From positions 62,001 through 126,000 of the forward strand of contig JADJAE010000011.1 of assembly GCA_016704445.1 (NCBI GenBank): a stretch of 64,000 nucleotides of DNA, given 5' to 3'. The notes below the pieces were generated by a model. The model was given only the letters and a program-made list of their open reading frames with translations. It ran no database searches and was not told the origin of the DNA. The position numbers and the translations under genes are program-made. Positions 57,279 to 64,000 of this stretch are shown piece after piece (position 1 is the first letter of the stretch; every line of letters begins with the position of its first letter). The DNA comes from Deltaproteobacteria bacterium (GTDB lineage Bacteria > Myxococcota_A > Polyangia > Polyangiales > Ga0077539).

Positions 57279-58963
57279 TCGTCGAGTTCAAATACGCCGG
57301 GCAGAGCCGGATCGTCAGCGGGCTGCGGGACACCCACGTGGGGCTCGCGACCAACAGCGTGCGCGACCCGGCCTTCTTCCGGGGCACCATGGGGTCGCCG
57401 ACGCTCTTCCGAGAGGCGATGGCGTCGCTCTATTCGGTGGTCGTCAGCGATTACAAGTTCCACCCGAGAGACCGGCTGGCCTTCAAGGCGTGGCTCGACG
57501 AGCAGGACCGGAAGTTTCTCGCCAACCTCGGCAATCGCACCGAGCAGGCGAAGCTGCGCATCGAGTCGCTGGAGTCACGGCGCGCGGTGCTCGACCAGCG
57601 GCGCATCGACCGTCTCAAGCCCTTCTACCGGGCGCGGGCGGAGTTCTTCGAGTGGGTCTACACGCACCAGTATGAGCTGAAGTACCTGCTCGACCCGGTG
57701 ATCACGGTGCACCCCGATGAGCTGTCCTTCGAGGCCTTCTCCAAGGACGAGAGCTCGTATGCGCGCGTCGGGGTGAAGTACGACCTCTTCGAGAAGATCG
57801 ACGAGTTCGCCTGCGGCACGACCAACATCGACTTCAGCTCCACGCTGCACGGCGAGCTCGACCGGATGCGGAGCTACCGGCGCACCCGCTTCGACATCGA
57901 CCCGAGCGGGCTGGCGATGGCGATGGAGGGCGGCTCGAGCCACAAGGAGAAGAAGATCGACCTGCCCGAGAGCTGGGTGAAGGGCTTCTTGCAGGTTCAG
58001 TCGACCATGACCCTGGGGCTCACCCGGCTGCGCATCGAGCCGGTGGACCTCTACAACCTCTGCCGCTTCCTGAAGCGCCACAAGGCCCGCACCTCGCCGC
58101 GCGCGATGCGCTGGGAGCTCGTCCCGGGCAAGCGGGCGCGGGTGGTGTTCGAGCCCTGGGAGACCGCCATCGAGATGGGCGCCAGCGCCGTCTACGATGG
58201 CCCGAAGCCGCTGACCATCCGCACCTGGGGGCGCGACCGGCTGAGCACCCTCGCCCGCATCATCCCGACGGCGCAGCGCATCGACGTCTTCCTCGCGGGC
58301 ACCGGGCTGCCGACCATCTGGCTGGTCGACCTCGGGGAGATCACCTTCACCCTCGCCCTCTCCGGGTGGACCGACAACGACTGGACCTCCGGCGCCGGGC
58401 GCTTCGACCTGCTCTCCCGCCGCATGGACGCCTCGCCGCTGGAGCTCACCGCCACCTGGGACGCGCTCAAGGCGCAGCGCCGGGGCACCGAGTCGGGGCT
58501 CTCCCTGGTCACGGGTCTCGGTGTCGAGAAGACCCGCAGCGCGCTCTCCTATCTCTGCCAGGTGGGAAGAGCGATGTATGACCTCGGGGGAGGCGTATAC
58601 CGACAACGCGAGCTCTTCCCGGAGCCCTTCACGGTGAAGGAGGCCATCGCGGCGGTGGTGGCCCCGGCCCCCTCGGAGGCCTCGCCCGCAGGGCAGAAGG
58701 CGCAGACGATCTTCGGCAGCGGGGGCGTGCTCATCACCGCGCGGCGCCCGGTGTCCAATGGATACAAGCTCTCGGGGAGCGTGAAGGGCGTGGACGGTTA
58801 TCGATATCGCCCGATGCTGGGAGTCGACGCCGCGGGGCGCATCCTCGAGGCGACGTGTACTTGCGCGTGGTCGCAGAAGCATGGTCTAACGCAGGGCCCT
58901 TGCGAACACGTGCTCGCGCTGCGCCTGGGCCATATGCACAGGCTCGAAGCGGAGGGCGCGTGA
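57275..58963 (+). CDS. SWIM zinc-finger protein of the PARP operon
   Basis: A 562-residue protein whose C-terminus holds a SWIM zinc finger: CTCAWSQKHG and GPCEHVLAL form the CxC...CxH pattern. SWIM domains bind DNA or protein. The N-terminal 450 residues are unrecognised and helix-rich with a coiled-coil-like part (about 90-125). It recalls YehQ, the SWIM protein of the E. coli yeh locus, which sits with WGR-HEAT proteins; here the ATPase and VWA genes of that locus are absent. Translation starts at a GTG that overlaps the HEAT gene stop, so the two are coupled. The retron RNA begins 19 bases after its stop. Confidence 0.75.
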   Translation: MIVEFKYAGQSRIVSGLRDTHVGLATNSVRDPAFFRGTMGSPTLFREAMASLYSVVVSDYKFHPRDRLAFKAWLDEQDRKFLANLGNRTEQAKLRIESLESRRAVLDQRRIDRLKPFYRARAEFFEWVYTHQYELKYLLDPVITVHPDELSFEAFSKDESSYARVGVKYDLFEKIDEFACGTTNIDFSSTLHGELDRMRSYRRTRFDIDPSGLAMAMEGGSSHKEKKIDLPESWVKGFLQVQSTMTLGLTRLRIEPVDLYNLCRFLKRHKARTSPRAMRWELVPGKRARVVFEPWETAIEMGASAVYDGPKPLTIRTWGRDRLSTLARIIPTAQRIDVFLAGTGLPTIWLVDLGEITFTLALSGWTDNDWTSGAGRFDLLSRRMDASPLELTATWDALKAQRRGTESGLSLVTGLGVEKTRSALSYLCQVGRAMYDLGGGVYRQRELFPEPFTVKEAIAAVVAPAPSEASPAGQKAQTIFGSGGVLITARRPVSNGYKLSGSVKGVDGYRYRPMLGVDAAGRILEATCTCAWSQKHGLTQGPCEHVLALRLGHMHRLEAEGA

Positions 58964-58981
58964 CATGGTGAAGAAGGAGGT

Positions 58982-59243
58982 CTTCGGAGAGGTCGATCCA
59001 GGACGGGGCGTGGTGAGTGACTTAGCAATCTGTGCGGCGTTACGCCGCGCTTGTCGAAGTGCCCGCCATTCGTCACGAGCCCGTTCATCACACGCGTACC
59101 CCGACGGTGCCCGGCAGCGCTCTGGTTGGGTGCCTCCGGCACCGCGCTGCCATGGCACCATCGGGGTACGCTTTAAGTGGAACGGTCGCGTCCCAGGGAT
59201 GTTCGTAAGCCCACCGCGCCCCGTCCTGGATCGATCCCCGAAG
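58982..59243 (+). ncRNA. Retron msr-msd RNA
   Basis: The segment is bounded by the a1/a2 inverted repeat of retrons: 18 perfect pairs (58993-59010 with 59217-59234) extended by six more (58982-58987 with 59238-59243) after a small internal loop. After a1 comes CTTAGC with the probable branching G at 59025, then two msr hairpins: 59032-59050 (GCGGCG/CGCCGC, loop TTA) and a smaller one at about 59055-59075. The msd is a long hairpin, 59094-59171, with 24 pairs in three blocks (11, 6 and 7) split by a C/A mismatch and a small internal loop, capped by a short hairpin at 59129-59143. The RT gene starts 40 bases after a2. The fold was done by eye. Confidence 0.9.
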
Positions 59244-59283
59244 AGCCTTCTCTCGACAACGTTGTCCCTTGTGGAGGCGCGCC

Positions 59284-60669
59284 GTGGCCACTGACCACAA
59301 GGCCGCCCTCTACCGTCGGCTGGTGCGCGAGGCGAGCGACGCCGCGGCCATCGAGCGCATGCGCGTCAACGGCTTCTGGCCGTGGGGTCAGGGCATCCCG
59401 CGCGACCCGCCGGACGAACTCAAGGAGAGGGCGCAGATCGAGGCCGAGATCGCGAAGATCCAGGCCCAGTCGACGAAGAGCGTCGACCCGGACAAGGCCC
59501 TCGCCCAGGAGCGAAAGCGCCGCTGGGAGGAGAGCAAGAAGCGCCGGGCGGCGAAGCGGCTGGAGCGGGCCTCGCTGCTCAAGAAGCGCCGGGACGACTT
59601 CATCAGGTATCGGAAGGCGAACGTGCTCCACCTGGGAGTCGGCGTCTCCGCGGGGCTGCAGGACACCCGACCCGACACCGGCGAGCTCACCCGCCGGGGA
59701 CTGCCCAGCCTCACCAACGGCTCTGACCTCGCGATGATGATGGGTGTGCCCCTCGCGTCGCTGCGCTGGCTCTGCTTCCACCGCCGGGGCGCAGCGCTGA
59801 TGCACTATCACCGCTTCGGCATCCCCAAGAAGTCCGGCGGAACGCGCTCCATCTCGGCCCCGAAGCCACGCCTCGCCAACGCCCAGCGATGGGTGCTCCA
59901 GAACATCCTCGAGCGCCTCGACACCGCCCCTCCCGCGCACGGCTTCGTGCGACACCGCTCGATTCTCACCAACGCCACGCCGCACGCCCGCCGCGCCGTG
60001 GTGATGAACTTCGACCTCAAGGACTTCTTCCCCTCCATCACCTTCCGCAGGGTGAAGGGGCTCTTCCGCAAGCTCGGATACAACGAGCACGTCGCGACCA
60101 TCCTCGGTCTGCTCTGCACCGAGCCGCCGCGGGCCCGCGTGGAGGTCGACGGCCGGGTGATCTACCTGGCCCTTGGCGACCGCGTGCTGCCGCAGGGCGC
60201 GTGCACCAGCCCGGCGATCACCAACGCCCTCTGCAAGCGCCTCGACGCCCGGCTGCTCGCGCTCGCCTCGCGCCACGGCTTCACCTACACCCGCTACGCC
60301 GACGACCTGACCTTCTCCGGTGACGACGGCGCGCTCGTGGGACGGCTGCGCCGCAGCGTCGTGAGCGTCGTGAGCTCCGAGGGCTTCACCGAGAACACCG
60401 CGAAGACCCGGATCATGCGCCAGGGCTCTCGACAGGAGGTCACCGGACTCACGGTCAACGACCGCCCGACCATGCCGAGAGACGAGTTCAGGCAGCTTCG
60501 CGCGATGCTCCACAACGCCGCGAAGCACGGGCTGGAGAGCCAGAACCGTACGCAGCACCCCGCCTTCGCGCAGCACCTGGCGGGAAGGGTGGAGTTCGCC
60601 TGCTGGGCCGATCCGACCCGCGCGGAGAAGCTGCGGTCGGCGCTCGCGGCGGCGCTCGCCAGGGGCTGA
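59284..60669 (+). CDS. Retron reverse transcriptase (Mx162-like)
   Basis: A 461-residue retron RT that copies the msd RNA into branched msDNA. A long basic, charged N-terminal extension (about 1-115) with a coiled-coil-like stretch is typical of the myxobacterial type. NATPH at 230-234 is the retron-specific NAxxH; the catalytic YADD is Y338-D341; the retron VTG is at 386-388. Other core motifs are FDLKDFFPSI and LPQGACTSPAITN. No maturase or endonuclease domain is present. The GTG at 59284 is used because GGAGG lies 6 bases before it. The sequence follows the Myxococcus Mx162 RT in order and wording of motifs. Confidence 0.93.
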   Translation: MATDHKAALYRRLVREASDAAAIERMRVNGFWPWGQGIPRDPPDELKERAQIEAEIAKIQAQSTKSVDPDKALAQERKRRWEESKKRRAAKRLERASLLKKRRDDFIRYRKANVLHLGVGVSAGLQDTRPDTGELTRRGLPSLTNGSDLAMMMGVPLASLRWLCFHRRGAALMHYHRFGIPKKSGGTRSISAPKPRLANAQRWVLQNILERLDTAPPAHGFVRHRSILTNATPHARRAVVMNFDLKDFFPSITFRRVKGLFRKLGYNEHVATILGLLCTEPPRARVEVDGRVIYLALGDRVLPQGACTSPAITNALCKRLDARLLALASRHGFTYTRYADDLTFSGDDGALVGRLRRSVVSVVSSEGFTENTAKTRIMRQGSRQEVTGLTVNDRPTMPRDEFRQLRAMLHNAAKHGLESQNRTQHPAFAQHLAGRVEFACWADPTRAEKLRSALAAALARG

Positions 60670-60678
60670 GCCGTCCCT

Positions 60679-63514
60679 CTACGGAGCGGCGGCCATCGGA
60701 ACGGCCGCGACCATCGCCACCGACACCCCGACGGACGATCGCAGCGCCACCGAGCGCAGCACCCTCGGCCGGGGGAGCGTCACCACGATCTGCTGGGCGC
60801 CCCGGCGCACGGGCACGGGCTCGGTCCCGTCGACGGTGACGGTGCCGGCGTCCTCGGCCTGGAGCTGAAGGTAGAGGCGCTGCACGGGCCTCCACGAGCG
60901 GGCCGAGAGGCGGAAGATCCCCCGGCGCTGGAGGCGACGGGACGTGCCCCGCCAGCCCGCGACCGCAACACCGGGCTCCTGGGCCCGGGCCAGCAGCCCG
61001 CTGACGCGATCGAGCGGATCGCCCGCGCCGAGGGCGACGGCCATCCGGGCGACGGCCTCAGGGTCTCCGAGGCTCAGCAGGGCGTCGACCACGGCCCGCT
61101 GGGTCAATGGATACCGCCAGCGGGTAAGCGTGGCGTGAAGCGCCGGGATGGTCGCCGCGTCGCCAAGGGACCCGAGCGCCTCGGCGGCCACGGGCGCGAG
61201 CCGGGGGCTCTCCAGCAGGTGCTCCCAGGTCGGTCGAGAGCTGGGCGAACGGATCTCGATCAGGAAAGTGATGACCCGGTCTCGCTCGGCGTCGGAGGCG
61301 CGCTCGTCGATCGCCCACGCGTTGAGCACCGGCACCGCCTCGGGAACCCTCCAGCGAGCGAGCCCCAGCGCCGCCCGCCTTCGCTGCAGCTCGTCGGAGG
61401 CGCCCAGCAGCACCCTGGAGGCGAGCTCCCTCCCCCGCTCGTCGCCGAGGCGCACCAGCGACACGGCGGCCTCGTCGCAGAGCGGCGGAGAGCGCACGAG
61501 CAACGAAGCGAGCCCGTCGCGCACCACCGGGGCGTCATCGCCCAGCTCGCCAAGCGCCCTCGCCGCCCGCCGCGCGGTCTCGTCGTCGACCTGCCCCAGC
61601 AGCGCCACCACCTCCGGGGCCGCCGCCCGGTCGCCCTGGAGGGCCCTGGCCAGCGCGGCGGGGATGACGGTCTCCGCGCTCCTCGACCGGGCCGCCGCAG
61701 CCTCGGCGTGGGCCGCCTCCCAGCGCATCACCATCGCGCGGAGCCCTCGGGTGCGGGCAGGAGCCTCGTCGGCCAGGTTGTGGCGCTCGGCGGGGTCGTT
61801 CGAGAGGTTGAAACGTTCAAGCGTTCCGTCGGTGGTGTCGACGATCAGCTTGTCGTCGCCGTCGACCACCATCCGCAGGTTGCCGGTCTCCGCGAAGGCC
61901 ATGGCGGTGGGCTGATCGGAGCGGGCGAGCGGGCCGAGGTCCACGCCCTCGACCCCGGGAGGGAGCGTCGCCCCGACGCCGGAGAGCACCGTGGGAAGCA
62001 GGTCGACGAGGCTCACCGGCGAGGACACCACCCGAGGCGCGACGCCGTCCGCCACGATCACCAGGGGCACCCTCGCCTGCTCGTCGTAGAGGGAGGTGCC
62101 GTGGAAGGTTCCGCCGTGCTCGCCGAACTCCTCGCCGTGGTCGGCGGTGATGATCCACGTCGCGGGCCGTGACCATCCCGCCATCAGCGTCGCCAGCGCG
62201 TGGTCGACGGCGCTGCACTCGGCGTCGTAGCGCTCCCTCGCCGCCCGCCCGTAGGGGTGCTCCGGGGTGCTGCACGTAGGGCTCGTGGGGCTCGAAGAGG
62301 TGCACCCACGCGAAGGCCCGCTGGTCGCGCCGCAGCGTGCGCACCCACTGAAGCGCCGAGCGCACCCGGGTGTCCGCGTCGTCCCAGTTCTCGCTCGCGT
62401 GGTTGAGGTCCCAGTGGCGCGAGGCCAGCGCGGCGAAGCGGTCGCCGTCGACGGAGAAGACCGCCGGAGGATACCAGCCCGCGGTGGCGAAGCCGGCCTC
62501 CCGCAGCCGCCCAGCGAGGGTGGCGCTCCGGCCGAAGCGCGCGCCCAGGGCCATCGCCGCGCGGGCGTGGGTTCCGGTCATCAGCGAGACCAGCGAGTAG
62601 CTGGTATGCGGCGTCGCAGCATAGGCCCGGCGGAATAGCAGCGCCCGCGCCGCGAGGGAGTCGAGCCGCGGCATGCGACCCCGTCCGCCGAGGGCGCGGA
62701 GCTGGTCGGCCCGCAGCGCGTCGACGGTGATCAGCACCACGTCGCCCTGGGTCAAAGGCAGCGAGGGGCCGCCCGAGCGCAGCGCGCGACGGCCGGAATC
62801 CTCGGCGTTTCCGCGAGGGATCAGCGCTCCGAGGCTGCGCGCGAAGTACTGCCCGAGCGGAGCGACCCTACGCACCGCCGAGCGGGCCCGGTTGCTGCGG
62901 GCGAGCCCCAGGGAGGACCCGAGAGAGAGGGCGATCGCCAGCGCGGTGAGCCATCGGCCTCGCCCGGTATAGGCCTCTCGGACGCCCCGGGATGCTGCGC
63001 TGCACCATAGGGCCGCGACGACCACCGCCATCAGCGCGTGGAGCAGCTCGTACTGGCGGACCAGCACCGTGGCGTGGATCCAGTAGAGGGCCACCGCCGC
63101 GACGCTGAGCTGCCAGGTCGGGATGCGAAGGCGCTCCGCGCGGCGAGCGAGCACGACGCCGAGCGCGGCGGCCAGCACCGTGGCCAGGGCGACCAGGGGG
63201 CGCTGGAGACCGAGGCGACGGACGCCCGTGCCGGAGAAGAGGGCGAGGCCGAAGAGGGCTCCTGCGGCCGAGAAGACGACGCCCGCGAGCCATGCTCGGG
63301 CGGGCGCGGGGGTGCGGCTCCAGAGCGCGACGGCGAGCGCGCGGGCGAGGCCGACCAGCAGCACGAAGGCCACGGTGGCCCCGGGGAGCGTCACCAGCGC
63401 GACGGACCACGCGGCCTCCGCGTCGCGAGCGAAGGCCATCACCCCGTCGAGGAGCGCCGCCGCCAGCGCGACCGACGCCGTCGCGTCGAGGAGCTCGCGT
63501 CGCGAGGTCGCCAC
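60679..63514 (-). CDS. Membrane sulfatase-like hydrolase with HEAT repeats (one-base frameshift)
   Basis: About 945 residues when joined. The first 230 hold about six transmembrane helices. A sulfatase/alkaline-phosphatase-type domain follows (about 250-560): VVLITVDALRADQL with the metal Asp, SLMTGTHARAAM, and WIITADHGEEFGEHG with the Asp-His metal pair. The C-terminus has HEAT-like repeats (ARALGELGDDAPVV; EALGSLGDAATIP). The frame breaks at FEPHEPYVQHP. Deleting one base of the GGGG at 62264-62267 continues it as EHPYGRAARERYDAEC, as the family requires. It is related to myxobacterial membrane sulfatases of unknown substrate. It starts 3 bases after the recG stop. Confidence 0.78.
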
Positions 63515-63517
63515 GGC

Positions 63518-64000
63518 TCAGCCCGCCTCCTCGGCCACCGGCGATGCACCGCGCTGCAACAAGCGATGGACGGCCCGGGAAAGCGTGGGGTGCGAGGCCA
63601 GCGAAGGGTCCTCCGCCACCACCCGCGCGGCTGCCTCCCGCGCTGCGGCGAGGAGGGCGACGTCCCGCACCGGGTCGGCGAAGCGCAGCGTGAGGTCGGC
63701 CCCGGACTGCCGCTCGCCGAACCACTCGCCCGCGCCGCGACGCGCCAGGTCGCGCTCGGCCAGCACGAAGCCGTCGGCGCAGGCGGCGACCTCCTCCAGC
63801 CGGGTGTTGGACTCCTCGTCCTCGCTCTCCGGCACCAGCAGGCAGGCCGCTCGCTGCCCCCCTCGACCCACGCGCCCCCGTAGCTGGTGAAGCTGCGCGA
63901 CGCCGAAGAACTCCGCCCCAAGGATCACCATCAGGTTGGCCTCCGGCACGTCGAGGCCGACCTCCACCACGGTGGTCCCGATGAGCAGCGGGTGCGTCCC
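63518..64000 (-). CDS. recG: ATP-dependent DNA helicase RecG (partial, C-terminal end)
   Basis: The last 160 residues of RecG, which reverses stalled replication forks and moves Holliday junctions. Helicase motifs V and VI are seen: TTVVEVGLDVPEANLMVI and QLHQLRGRVGRG, followed by the conserved RecG C-terminal region (RRGAGEWFGERQSG). The N-terminal wedge and motifs I-III lie beyond base 64000. It is probably co-transcribed with the sulfatase-like gene downstream. Confidence 0.93.
   Translation of the reverse strand, partial: GTHPLLIGTTVVEVGLDVPEANLMVILGAEFFGVAQLHQLRGRVGRGGQRAACLLVPESEDEESNTRLEEVAACADGFVLAERDLARRGAGEWFGERQSGADLTLRFADPVRDVALLAAAREAAARVVAEDPSLASHPTLSRAVHRLLQRGASPVAEEAG

Noticed and set aside
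59284..60669. A group II intron reverse transcriptase
   Set aside because: It has the retron NAxxH and VTG motifs, no maturase or endonuclease domain, and a retron RNA with a1/a2 repeats directly upstream.

Overview
The window is very GC-rich, densely coded chromosomal DNA from what looks like a myxobacterium-type member of the Myxococcota. The grounds are: many lipoproteins with a Cys lipobox and proline- or aspartate-rich linkers, a Hanks-type Ser/Thr kinase, TPR/PEGA and FHA proteins, an ArsR-methyltransferase regulator beside metH, and a retron whose reverse transcriptase closely follows the Myxococcus Mx162 type. No transposase, integrase, prophage or CRISPR array was seen.

Layout. 1-2.5 kb: the end of a VWA lipoprotein, then a 1.6-kb segment with a GNAT acetyltransferase, flanked by an intact tRNA-Val(CAC) and a broken copy of its 3' half. 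2.5-5.5 kb: a peroxide/redox group (DUF3501, heterodisulfide-reductase-like Fe-S protein, rubrerythrin) and a zinc-ribbon protein. 5.6-10.4 kb: mazG, a lipoprotein nuclease, tRNA-Glu, a DNA methylase with an internal stop, a membrane protein. 9.4-14.9 kb: SahR-like regulator, metH, a NUDIX hydrolase. 15-26 kb: TPR/PEGA and lipoproteins, a kinase, a fatty acyl-AMP ligase, asnS, a lipase, trpD, an FHA protein, a NifU-like protein. 26-43 kb: envelope and thiol-redox proteins, ABC-F ATPase, carboxylesterase and acyltransferase, a double-psi barrel lipoprotein, a cystathionine synthase-family enzyme, an acyl-CoA carboxylase beta subunit, and a degenerate 5'-nucleotidase fused to a beta-barrel. 43-52 kb: enoyl-CoA hydratase, a two-gene archaeal-type DNA topoisomerase VI, a dCTP deaminase, a DUF4336-like protein and a deoxyhypusine synthase-like enzyme. 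60.7-64 kb: a membrane sulfatase-like protein and the end of recG.

The most striking region is 52.4-60.7 kb. Five genes and one structured RNA lie on the plus strand with small or negative gaps: a complete PARP (WGR, helical and catalytic domains with the H-Y-E triad), a macrodomain protein, an 843-residue HEAT-type protein, a SWIM zinc-finger protein, then a retron msr-msd RNA that starts 19 bases after the SWIM stop, and its reverse transcriptase. The enzymes that would write (PARP) and bind or erase (macrodomain) ADP-ribose thus sit in one candidate transcription unit with a retron. I infer a possible composite defence or stress system. The sequence shows the arrangement, not the function.

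A caution for the whole window: six conserved genes are broken by a one-base frameshift, each at or beside a short G/C run, and one more has an in-frame TAG. The reading continues in a conserved way past every break. I therefore annotate each as one gene and treat consensus errors as the leading explanation, though real mutations cannot be excluded.
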